A DNA stretch of 64,000 bases from Serpula lacrymans var. lacrymans S7.9. Its lineage: Eukaryota; Basidiomycota; Agaricomycetes; Boletales; Serpulaceae. The DNA lies in NCBI RefSeq assembly GCF_000218685.1, contig NW_006763306.1:520812-584811 (forward strand), written 5' to 3'. Positions 20,280 to 30,333 of this stretch are shown here, piece after piece (the first letter of the stretch is position 1; each line of letters begins with the position of its first letter). The notes beneath the pieces are model-generated. The model worked only from the letters and a program-made list of their open reading frames with translations. It had not been told where the DNA came from and searched no databases. The translations under genes and the position numbers were made by a program.

Positions 20280-20382
20280 GGAAGTGTACGTGAAGGAAAT
20301 GAGTTATCGGTCCGATGGTATAACCGATGAGTAAAAGGAAATGAGTAGTCCTTAAATGTCCAATAGAGATCGTAACAACTAG

Positions 20383-21049
20383 GGAAGATTAATTTAATCT
20401 TGGGCTGGACCTGGCTATTTAAACGCAATCCTGAGATTGACTGGCAGACAGGGGTTGTCACATTGTCACGTTTCCCTCAAGAGTGTAATGACTTGGGTAA
20501 GCCTAGTTGCATCCATCAAACTGAGCTTAATGAACGGATAAACGCTGGTCATGTTTATACCAACCTCAGATCTTTAGACAAGATTGACAATGACAATGAC
20601 ATGGTAAAAACCGAGGAAGAGATTAAGAGGCTGGTGCCTCCAGAGTACCATGACTTCTGGAAAGTCTTTTCTAAACACAAATCAGAGCACTTTCCAGAGG
20701 CTAAGCCTTGGGACCATGCTATAGATTTGAAGGACACGTTCAAACTGAGAAAAGGACACATGATTCCCCTCTCTACTCCAGAAAGAGATGAGGTTTCTAG
20801 TTCCATAGATGAACAGCTTAGTAAGGGTTATATGACATCCCTGGTATTCTTCATTCCAGAAAAGGATGGTAAAAAGTGTATGATTATGGACTATTGTTAC
20901 TTAAATGAGTACACGGTCAAAAACGCGTATCCGCTGCCTTTGATCAGTTAGCTAGTAGACAAATTGGCTGGCGCCAAGATCTTGACAAAGATGGATCTCA
21001 GATGGGGGTACAATAATGTACGCATCAAAGAAGAAGATGCTTCGAAGGC
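20383..21049 (+). pseudogene. gypsy-2 protease-RT linker and start of RT
   Basis: This continues gypsy-2 from 13883 after the ACTAG duplicate. It reads LGWTWLFKRNPEIDWQTG, then HFPEAKPWDHAIDL, then the first RT blocks ([33 protein letters not shown]). A stop interrupts LIS-LVDKL at 20949. The sequence breaks at 21050 in the motif preceding FRTNRGLFEP, where the TGTTGTC-family repeat begins. Confidence 0.86.
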
Positions 21050-22758
21050 CGTTGTCGATGATGAGAACTGTTGTTAGAAAACCACACACAAAAACAAACT
21101 AACACACAATCCTCCCAGATTCCACGGAACTTGTTTATGGGCTTTGCCTCCTAGAACAGTGGAGTGGTCTGGTTGTTCGTGGGGTGGTACGTTTAAAGAT
21201 CCTTCAAAGTAAAACCCAGAGGTGTATGAGTGTGGGTTTTGAGGAGGAGGGATAGTTGAATTTATAGAAAGATAGGGGCTTTGTGGCGAGTATAGACGAG
21301 CACTACCTTGCTAATCGTAGCACAAGGTAGGTTTGAGAACGACAATATGACGAGGTTCCCAGTGATAGCAGGCTCCTGACGCACAAACTGTAGTGCTCAG
21401 AAGGACTCTAATCGAAGGGGATGACAATCACTTTCAAAAGTGACGAGTGACAATGACAGCAGTTAACAGTGGTAGAAGTGGGAAGTGTTGTGACCACACT
21501 GGATCACAAGTAGTAGAGTAGTGAACTTGAGAGTAGAGAAAAAGTCTGGATTGGAGTTCTTGTTCTGTTTTTTTTACAAGGTAAAATACAGGGGTTTATA
21601 TAGTAAAAGAGAAGTAGGCTATGCACAGTATAGCTGTGCAAAAAGAATGAGAAAGAATATGAAGGAAGGAATGTACGCTGACGAATCCTGCGTAGGTAGT
21701 ACAGGATAAGATTGTCAAAAAAAGAAAAGAAAGGGATAGAACAATAAATGCTGTGAGTAATGTCACAGGTTTGTACAGCCATAAAGTAAAGTCCAATAGC
21801 ACAAAGAGAGCAGGAAAATCATGATGTCATGGGAAGATGCAGTAAAAAAAAAGGCAAGGCAAAACACTATCAGTATCAACACAGTTCCTTTATTGTCAGT
21901 CAGGTATTCTAAAAAATATGTGTCCATAAAAATGATTCAAAAATCAAAAACAATCGCACTGTAAATGAATGTTCTGCTGAAGAAAAAGAAACTGGAGCCA
22001 CCGGTCCACCACCTAGTCCAAATCCGACAGTTCCATGGCCTTACCAATGGACTGGTTGTGTTGGACCACCTGGTCAAACGAGGGAGGGAGAGGAGTAGTC
22101 CCAATTTGGAACAAGTGAGTCCCAGGCAGTGTGTGGTAGGTGTAGCTGTAGCGAAGACGATGGACAAAAGATAAGTGTACCCAAGTGAATGGGACAGCAA
22201 TGAACATGGGCAACACAAGGGGATGAACCTTCTCCAGTTCAAAAACTACCCACCCACGCTCCAACCAGGCAAGACGAGCGACCAATGTTTTGATAGTATA
22301 TGATGGCAGATCGACATCATGAAGATGGACCTGTTGCCCTATTTGGACTGGCCATCGGGGCTTTGCTGATATCAGCAGTGGCACGTGGTAGTCAATGGAT
22401 CGGCGACGGAAGTGGATAGGAAGTGGTTACATCAGAAATGGTGGGGGAGCAAAGAAGATGAGGAAGGGAAGTGAAGGAAACAACAAAAGCGAGGGCGCAA
22501 TGCAATGTGTAGCCAGTAGCGACCCAAAAATTTGCCGAAATGCCGAAACACGGAAAGTACTGAATGGAAAAGCAAAGGTGAGCGTGACTGGATTGCCTAA
22601 TAGAGGTGGTGCTGATCAGCCACAAGTTCAAAAAAGGCAATATTAATTACTATTCCACGTGGCACTGTGCCTGTGTGGCGCAAGGCGAGTCTTTTTGAAT
22701 ATTCACTTCATTATTGACACCTGTCCATGCTACCAATCAACTTTGGTGCATGACAACG
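21050..22758 (-). repeat. TGTTGTC-family repeat, inverted copy, with a ~508-bp insertion
   Basis: In reverse it runs from TGTTGTC-like (22758) to GACAACR (21050) and matches 4741-4950 and about 40-1112 in order. Relative to the left copy it carries an extra segment at 21364-21871. Reading frame 22013-22384 (minus) corresponds to 282-653. The flanks are gypsy RT on the left and gypsy integrase tail on the right, so the surrounding gypsy sequence is also deleted or recombined. Confidence 0.68.
21364..21871. mobile_element. ~508-bp insertion in the repeat, possible solo LTR or MITE
   Basis: It is absent from the left copy, where CCCAGTATCAAC is continuous. The insert starts GATAG and ends CTATC, flanked by AGT on both sides. 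Alternatively, counting TGATAG...CTATCA as a TG...CA LTR gives a 510-bp unit, but then only 1 bp is duplicated. No ORF of note; it includes a TTTATATAGT TATA-like stretch. Confidence 0.55.
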
Positions 22759-22766
22759 AGACATGC

Positions 22767-22958
22767 AAGGCGCTATTCAAGACTGCAGAGCAGATGAAAG
22801 ACAGGGCAGAGCGTAGACGCTCTAAGGCCCTGACTACAATGTCAGTGACCTGGTCTGGTTAGATCTTTTTAATTCCCTTTTTCAACCTATGCCCAAAAAT
22901 TTAACTACTACCTCCGGTACTTGGTCTCGCCTGGAGGTCGAGCCTTAGAGGGGGGTAG
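22767..22958 (+). pseudogene. gypsy-2 integrase C-terminal tail and polypurine tract
   Basis: It reads ALFKTAEQMKDRAERRRSKAL, then after a 1-bp shift YNVSDLVWLDLFN, the conserved post-integrase block of gypsy elements (compare KNMKKQYDKGKR and GDKVYVEA). It ends in the purine run TTAGAGGGGGGTAG next to the 3' LTR at 22959. RT to integrase core is missing. Confidence 0.75.
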
Positions 22959-23287
22959 TGTTACGATACACAATTTTTGGACTTACAATTCCCTTTCTCT
23001 GTTCTAACTTTCTTTCTCAAAGTTTTCACACACTTGCGCCACACGGCACTTCCTTTTGTTCAGACTTTCACTTTCTCGTGCTGCACTGCTTTTCTTATCT
23101 TAGCTACAAGTATCTCACGCAGTAGAGCTGGTCACACGGGCTGTGCCCTATGACATCATCAGCCACTGCCCCCATCAACTGTATAGTACACATGTACAAA
23201 CACTCTGTAGTAGTATATAAACCTCAATAGATTACTCTTTTGCTTGTCTGAGTTGTGCACCAGAGTAACTAACTCTTGGTTGTTACA
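22959..23287 (+). repeat. gypsy-2 3' LTR (with ~86-bp internal deletion)
   Basis: TGTTACGATACACAATTTTT to TTGGTTGTTACA; matches 11273-11687. It is followed by CTCTTGCACTATCTGC, which resembles the sequence downstream of the 5' LTR (CTCTCTTGCACATTGTGC) rather than copia-B. Confidence 0.8.
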
Positions 23288-23395
23288 CTCTTGCACTATC
23301 TGCAGCTGCTGTAAGTGCATCTGTTTTTTCTTAACTTGTTTCTCATTTGTTTTCTAGGTTGAGCAGGTTCTAACCAAATGGAGCCTGAAGGAGAT
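23288..23395. other. Short unassigned segment, possibly a second gypsy-2-type leader start
   Basis: Its first ~20 bp resemble the gypsy-2 leader. The rest is not recognised. It may be the junction left by LTR-LTR recombination. Confidence 0.35.
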
Positions 23396-23715
23396 TATTA
23401 GTTTTGGTGATTCTGCACCTAGTTGTGCTATCTATTTTCCCTTCTTTCTAAATCACTTTCCTCTTTATTCTTTTTGCTGTATTGTTCAGTATTCACTGAG
23501 CATTCTATAATTTCGCCTTTGTGGCTGATTTGTTGACCTTTGTTTACAAAATTTCGGACTAGTATTGCAGAGTCCAGTATTCCTATTCTTTAGTTACTCA
23601 TACTGGACTCTAGGTACTGTACACATTCTGTACTCTCTGATAATATAGTTGCTCATACTGGACTCTAGTTCTGTCCCTGTTAGCTCTCAGCAAGTGGCTA
23701 GACACTTCCCAGAAG
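23396..23715 (+). repeat. Diverged copia-A-type LTR (solo or truncated)
   Basis: It starts TTAGTTTTGGTGATTCTGCACC and shares, in reverse, most blocks of the copia-A LTR, including both AGTTACTCATACTGGACTCTA repeats and GTGGCTAGACACTTCC. Divergence is clearly higher than between the copia-A LTRs. A target duplication was not found. Confidence 0.72.
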
Positions 23716-23885
23716 TTCTCAATTGAACAGAGATGTCATGGAAACTGGCCACATATCCTTCAACAAGTGATCCTAAGTGCAAGGGTCTTGTTAAGCCAAT
23801 TGCAAAGTTCAACAAAAGCACAGGCAAACAGTTGACTTTGCATGGCCATTTTTCTGTCAGTAACTGGGGAGCTGCAACAAACCTT

Positions 23886-24179
23886 TGTAGGCATATTTCT
23901 ATATACTCAATATATTATTTTCATGATTCAACAGTTTATTTGAGCCTACACTAATACTTCAAGTACTAGATACTTCATTCACAGTCCGACTTTTCACCCT
24001 ATATTTATGGGAAAATGATTCCCCATTGGGATTCAAAACTTCGGACTTTTCATTCTCATTTTTATGCTCGTTTCTAGGATAGTTACACCTCAGTTTGTAT
24101 TGCACAAAACTGAGGTTAGTAAATACAGTCTTTTTCACATCTTCATTTACTTATTATGCTTCAGTATTGATTTCTTAGA
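23886..24179 (+). repeat. copia-C 5' LTR
   Basis: TGTAGGCATATTTC to TTTCTTAGA, 294 bp. It holds the hairpin ACCTCAGTTT / AAACTGAGGT (about 24087-24116) also seen in the 3' LTR and, in variant form, in copia-B. Confidence 0.9.
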
Positions 24180-24191
24180 GGTTATGAGCCC
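24180..24191 (+). promoter_or_regulatory. copia-C primer-binding site, half-tRNA(iMet) type
   Basis: GGTTATGAGCCC directly follows the LTR; the gag ATG (24184) lies inside it, so gag begins Met-Ser-Pro as in copia-B. Confidence 0.72.
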
Positions 24192-27100
24192 ACAAGATAT
24201 CACAGATTCTTCCCTAACAATAGGTACCATGTTGACATCAGGCATGGTAAAACTCGACAAAAAGGGAACAAACTGGGCCACATATAAGGAAACTATGTTG
24301 GCTAATATAGATGCAAGAGGACTATATTGTCATCTCAAAGGCTAGTCACAAAGCCAGAAGAATTCACCTACCACGATGATCGCTCAGTGACTAAAGCAGA
24401 TGGTACTACAGCTACCAAGAAAGATATCTCGAGCAATGAAGAATTATGCGACACGTATCGCAGAAGAGAAGCTGCCACAAAATATCAAATAGTCATGACC
24501 ATTCCATCCACAGTTTATGTCTGTATGTGAGCAAAGGGAGCCAACCTCACTGCTCACTGCTGCCCTATTATGGAAGGGACTATGTGGTTACCACGAATCC
24601 AAAAGCAAAGTTGTAATAACGGACACTAGAAGAAAGCTACAAAATCTTCAATGCAGAGAGAAAGACAATGTGAAGACTTACATAGACGAAATGCTCCACT
24701 TCCGCATGCTTCTTGCAGACATGGGAGGCCCAGTCTCGGATGATGACTTTGTCTTTATGATGATAACATCACTCCCCTTATCCTATAGAAACTTCCTATC
24801 ATCTTTAACCGTAACCTATGAATCAATTGGCAACCCTTTTCTTCCTGACGTCCTCGTCACCCAAATCTACAACAAATATGCCCAACAAACTGCTATGTCA
24901 AGGCCTGACAATAGTAAAGCCTTGAACTCGGCACTATCAGCCCAATCAGAACAAAGGCGCAAAACTTGCACCTGCTACAACTGCGGCAAAATTGGGCATA
25001 TTGGAAAAGACTGTCAAAAACCGGATAAGAGACTAAAGAAGGATAAAAGAAGAACGAAAAAGATAAGAATAAAGATGATAATAAGGGAAAAGATGACATA
25101 CCAGCCACTAATAAAACCCAAATGGCAACTAAAGCAGACACGAATGAGAGCTCAGATGAAGATCTCTACGTCCTAATGGCATCAGTTGGCAACATAGACT
25201 CGCAGAAAACGACAACTCACACCAACTACCAAGTCTTAATAGACTCCGGTGCAAGCAGACATTTCTGCCCAGATCCCAACCTATTCGTCAATCTAAAACC
25301 CATAAAGCCTCAGCCCATTAAGACAGCTGGAGATATCCCACTCCAAGCTGTAGGAGAAGGAGATATGATCCTAAAGATGCCAAACGGAACACGTCATACG
25401 AAACTCCTATTGAAGAGGGTGCTATATGCACCAAACATGTCCTCAATTCTCATATCCATCAGTCAGATTGAAAAGACTGGCCACGCAATCCATATCGAAA
25501 AGGGAACTTGTCAAATCATCTCCCCATGTCCGAGAAATTGCATAATCGCTCAAATACCTATGAAAAAAGGGCTTTATCAACTAGAAAATGCAATAACTGC
25601 CCACCAAGCCCAAGAAGCGAGAAAAAATGGACAAATCAGTCTCAATAACAATGGATCGTCTACATGAATGCATGGGACATGTGTCTCCGCAAATGTTAAC
25701 CAAGATGATTTCATCTGGGATGATAAAAGGAGTAAAACTGGAGACTACTACCCTGAGTGAATTCTGCGAAGTGTGCGCTAAGGCCAAAGTGAACAGAAAG
25801 CTGTTTCCTAAGGTCTCCTACACCCGCGCCAAATTGTATGGTGAACAAATACACAGGGATCTATAGGGCCCAGCATCAGTACAGGACCTAACAGGGAAAC
25901 ACTATATGCTCACTCTCACTGATGACCACTTGAGAGAAACACATGTCCGCTTCTTAGCCCACAAAAGCAATACTCTAGTTGCATATCAGAAATTCGAGGC
26001 ATGGCTCAATACCCAAAAAGATGGAGCTAAAATCAAAGTAATCAGGTCTAATTGTGGTGGAGAATTCATGAGTGATGAAATGACCATTCACCTCGAGAAC
26101 TGTGGTACCGAACGTAAACTCACAGTACACGACTTCCCACAACAAAACAGAACAGCCAAAAGACTGAACCGCACCCTGACAGAGATAGCATGGAGCATGC
26201 TAATCTCTGCAGGATTGCCCAAAAGTCTGTGGAGCGAGGCTATCAGTCACGCTAACTGGATTTGCAATTGAACACTCACCAAGGCACTAAATAGAAAGAC
26301 ACCTTATGAGATGGCATGTGGATCAAAACACATTCTATTCAACCTACATCAATTTGGTCAATATGTACACATCAAAGACGAGACAGCTGGGAAATTAGAT
26401 GTACGAAGTAAGGAGGGCCGGTTTATAGGCTTTGACACCCAAAGTAAGGGTATAAGGGTATATTGGTCTGATAAGAGAATGGTCAGTGTCAAGCGCAATT
26501 ATAGCCTCAACACCAGACCTATATCACCTGCTAATGCACGCGAGTCATCTCGAAAAGAAATGAGTATTGATAACTCACCAAACACGATCAACCCGCATCG
26601 CATTCCTTCACAAACCTCTCCTGACATAGAACCTAGCGAACCCAGACCAAGATGTGCTGCTGCCGAGAAACCTACAGGTTACTACAAGTCTCTACACAAA
26701 GGCAAAACCACTCTAAACACATCAATAGCCTTTGAAAATGAGCAAGACAACTCACCTTGTCCATACGCCCTTGCAGCGACCATTGCGGACAAAGATAGTC
26801 CACCTCTACATGTCGCTCTGAAAGGACCAGATGCCAAACACTGGCATCAAGCAGTCAGCAATGAACTAGACCAACTTAAAAAGCTACACACCTGGGACCT
26901 AGTACCTCGCCCACCAGGTGTCAATGTGATCAACAGTCACTCTGTGACCAAGATCAAGTGAACTGCTGATGGGTCAGTAGAACACTACAAAGTCAGACTA
27001 GTAGCCAATGGCAACTCACAAAAATACGGTATGGATTACTTGGAAACTTACTTCGCAGTGGCCAAAATCACGTCCCACCGTATCATACTCGCGCATGCCA

Positions 27101-28360
27101 ATGCAAACGACTGGGAAATCCACCAGGTCAACATCAAATCCACATATCTCAATGCAGACCTTGATGAAGACGTATACATGCACCTACCCCCAGGATATCC
27201 TAGATCCTTTCAGAAGGGCATGATCTGCAAGGTACGAAAAGGCATATACAGGTTAAAACAAGCGGGATTGAAATGGTATGGAAAGCTCACCAAAATGTTT
27301 GTAAATCTTGGATCCACGCAATCATCCTATGACCACGCTGTTTTCTACAAGAAGTCAGAAGCTGTAAAAATGGTTGTCGGTGTATCAGTAGACGATATGA
27401 CAGTCACAGGCAACTCCAAGTCTGCAATAGAAATGTTTAAGAAAGGACTGAAACAAGAGTATGAAATATCTGACCTTGGTGAAATACACTGGCTCCTAGG
27501 CATCGAGATAGAACGAGACAGGGAGGCCAGAACCATATCGCTCTTGCAAAGAGCATATATCAACACCATTGTTTCGACCTTTTGAATGGACAATGCTTAA
27601 CCATCCACCACGCCAATGGATCATAGCATCCCACTACACAAAGATCAGTGCCCGGAGAAATCAAATGAAAAAGAAGAAATGGCCAATGTACCTTATCGCA
27701 AAGCTATAGGAAAGCTAATGTACCTTGCCACCTCCACCCGCCCAGACATCGCATTTGCCGTATCCATTGTATCGCAATTCTGTCAGAATCCTGCCCAAAT
27801 ACACTGGGAAGCTGTCAAGAAAATTATTTGTTATGTCAAAGGCACGACGGAGACAAAACTCACCTTTACAGCCACAAACAATGGCCTAATCGGATACACT
27901 GACAGCGACTGGGCATCTCAAACCCATCAACACTCAATTTGCAGCTACGCCTTCCAGTATGAAGGGGCAACAATCTCCTGGAGTGCAAAGAAACAATCAG
28001 TAATTGCCCTATCAACAACTGAGGCTGAATATATAGCACTCACCCATGCTGCAAAAAAAGCTACCTGGTTGCGCAGATTACTCACTGATATCACTGGAAC
28101 ACCCCCGCCAGGCCCCACCACACTCTACTCTGACAACCAGAGTGCCATCGTCCTAACCAAAAACAACATGTTCCACCCACGCACCAAACATATTGATATA
28201 CGCTATCACTACATCTGTGATGTCGTGGAATGCCGTGACATCAATGTCACCTATTGTCCCACGGACCAAATGCCTGCGGATATGCTAACCAAACCGCTTC
28301 AAAAAGTAAAACTGAGCCGGTTCATGGAGAGTTTGCCACTACGCTCGGCTCAAGGAAGGG
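24184..28360 (+). pseudogene. copia-C gag-pol, multiply broken
   Basis: Gag begins MSPQDITDSS and has the zinc knuckle CYNCGKIGHIGKDC (about 24972). Protease reads DSGASRHFCPD (about 25241). In integrase the second and third catalytic residues are altered: RSNCGGEF in place of RSD-GGEF, and NRTAKRLN in place of N-AER-N. RT keeps SVDDMTVTG; RNase H has YTDSDWASQ and STTEAEYIA. Stops or shifts occur near 24342, 25053, 25664, 25864, 26269, 26959 and 27583. The coding part ends with AAGGAAGGG, the polypurine tract, next to the 3' LTR. Confidence 0.9.
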
Positions 28361-28654
28361 TGTAGGCATATTTCTATATACTCAATATATCATTTTCATG
28401 ATTCAACAGTTTATTTGAGCCTACGCTAATATTTCAAGTACTAGATAATTCATTTACAGTCCGACTTTTCACCCTATAGTTATGGGAAAATGTTTCCCCA
28501 TTGGGATTCAAAAACTCGGACTCTTCCTTCTCAGTTTTATGCTGGTTTCTAGAATAGTTACACCTCAGTTTGTATTGCACAAAACTGAGGTTAGTAAATA
28601 CAGTCTTTTTCACATCTTCATTTACTTATTATGCTTCAGTATTGATTTCTTAAA
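28361..28654 (+). repeat. copia-C 3' LTR
   Basis: 294 bp, starting TGTAGGCATATTTC directly after the purine run AAGGAAGGG, ending TTTCTTAAA. Confidence 0.9.
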
Positions 28655-28824
28655 ACCTTTACCTCACTTCCATCAAAGCGCTTATTACTAACATCCTTGA
28701 GGATATATTTATCAAGTCTCTCAACTATATGAAGTCTGACCCAAAGCGCAACAATATAACTTCAAATGATAGTGGTGAGGAGGGCCTTTGTGCACTTATT
28801 TTGGATATTTAGGTTCTGTATTTC

Positions 28825-28974
28825 TGCTTTTACACTATTATTATCTAGTACTAACATTTTACACAGGTACCCAATGTTGAGGTAGATAAGAGTATGACTT
28901 GCTTTTACACTATTATTATCTAGTTCTAATGTCTTACACAGGTACCCAATATTGAGGTAGATAAGAGTATGACC
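28825..28974. repeat. Two tandem 75-bp units
   Basis: Units start at 28825 and 28900 and share TGCTTTTACACTATTATTA at the start and GGTAGATAAGAGTATGAC at the end, differing at about 7 positions. A minus-strand frame reads through both copies. Function unknown. Confidence 0.85.
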
Positions 28975-29692
28975 ATGAACTACAACCATCAAACTCTATT
29001 CCACTTTGCACATGTCCTTCTTGACACGCATGAAACTCCTTCCCAATTTGGACTTTCTTCAACTTGTACTTAGCATTTCACTCATTACTATTTTGACCTC
29101 AGTCTCTATTTACAAGACTGAGGTAAGATTAATACTATCATACCTAGAGATACACCATACTGATTAAACCATTAGTCTTTCTTTTCATTCACTAGAAATA
29201 ATTACTTTTGCCAGCTCATCACCCAACACATGCATATTGTCATTTACCTGATTTCAAGTTGCTATCTGAAAGGACTTTAGTAGCATTTTAATTGTCTTCT
29301 TGTTGCCTATATTCTTAACTTCTTAATGATCCTTTGCTGTCTTGTGTTCTTTGAGTTTGGTTTGGTTTGTTTTGTCTTTACAGACTTGTTTGTCATCAAT
29401 GCAGCTTGTGTTGAGTTTTGTCTTAATCAGCCTTGTGGATATGAATAAGACTAGATAAGACCATTCTAAGAACCTGTCAAGAATTTGGACCTTCTGATTT
29501 GCCTTAGGCAAGTGACGTCTTAATCTGTCTTAAATAATGCTCAAGACACTTTTAGACAGGAAAAAACAAATATGTGATTTCCTGATGCAGCCATTCTGGT
29601 TTACAAGGATAATAGGTTAATGGACTGGTATTAGGGGCTATTACCATATTTATGCAATGCAGTTGTACCCCCATGACTTTTGGTTTTCCTTG
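28975..29692. other. No gene seen; one copia-type LTR hairpin remnant
   Basis: At 29098-29131 a hairpin ACCTCAGTCT / AGACTGAGGT like those in the copia-B and copia-C LTRs marks a probable decayed LTR. The rest holds no recognised feature. Confidence 0.45.
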
Positions 29693-29918
29693 CCCAAGCA
29701 CCATGGGCATGAAAGGGTTCCAGCCAAGCTGGGAGAGGTATGATTCGTACACAAACAGCATAATTTCAGCCACCTCTGGAATACTTCAAATATTATAAAT
29801 ATATACTTTGTGATAGATTAACTAAAATTTTACCGATATTTTGAGAAATAGCTGTGAGGGTTTGTGCCCAGTTTGAGGCTGACATGTTGCTGGTTCTTTA
29901 TAAACTAGGTTTGTATTG

Positions 29919-30260
29919 TGTAAAGACCCTAGCTGTTATGCCGGTAACCCGAGCAGCGTAGGACTTAAATCACACAACAAGTGTTGGACAAGCAAGTATA
30001 AGAGTAAATCTACAACTGGGGTATGTACATGGATATCGTGCTAGTTATATAGAAGAAAGCATGAGGCTACGGTGAGGTATGACGTAGCGTATTGGTCAGT
30101 AACATGTGTAATGCGTGAGGCTGATTGGTAATGAGTATTACTAATGTGTCACGTGATTACTAGATAAGATAAGATCAAAGAGAGATTAGATTAGGTGAGA
30201 TAATAGTCTCTATCTCGCGATTAGATAAAAAGGATGAGTCAGATGGATACGATCGTGACA
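29919..30260 (-). repeat. gypsy-3 3' LTR
   Basis: 342 bp, TGTCACGATCGTATCC to GGGTCTTTACA on the minus strand. Identical to the 5' LTR by eye. Confidence 0.94.
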
Positions 30261-30276
30261 TTACCCCCTCCTTAGG
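30261..30276 (-). promoter_or_regulatory. gypsy-3 polypurine tract
   Basis: On the minus strand CCTAAGGAGGGGGTAA abuts the 3' LTR, the expected primer for plus-strand DNA. Confidence 0.75.
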
Positions 30277-30333
30277 ACTTTCGTCCCGAAAGTGAGAGTC
30301 TAGCTTTCCGGTTTCCCAGTTATATAAAGATTT

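Larger units (their letters stand above)
13889..20377 (+). mobile_element. Solo LTR (TGTTACG...CGTAACA), split by copia-A
   Basis: It starts TGTTACGCAC at 13889, ends ATCGTAACA at 20377 and is flanked by a 5-bp duplication ACTAG (13884-13888 and 20378-20382). The LTR parts are 13889-14211 and 20285-20377, about 416 bp in all. Inside lies the complete copia-A element (14212-20279) with its GGAAG duplication. Removing the whole unit rejoins gypsy-2 protease coding sequence. Confidence 0.88.
23886..28654 (+). mobile_element. copia-C: old, inactivated Ty1/copia element
   Basis: Flanked by ACCTT (23881-23885 and 28655-28659). Both LTRs are 294 bp and differ at roughly 15 positions by eye (about 5%). 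The interior has multiple stops and mutated integrase residues. It is related to copia-B. Confidence 0.92.
23733..28812 (+). pseudogene. Unrecognised 101-codon ORF split by copia-C
   Basis: The left part (23733-23885, starting MSWKLATYP) and the right part (28660-28812, ending CALILDI then TAG) lie in the same frame when copia-C and one ACCTT duplicate are removed. It holds no domain I recognise. It may be a small host gene or part of an older mobile element. The insertion breaks it after codon 51. Confidence 0.6.

Noticed and set aside
22767..22771. AAGGC as the target duplication of the inverted TGTTGTC-family repeat
   Set aside because: It lies 8 bp away from the apparent right end, and the flanking gypsy parts are from different domains, so the match may be chance.
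28825..28974. CRISPR-like array
   Set aside because: Only two diverged units with no spacers, in a eukaryotic genome.
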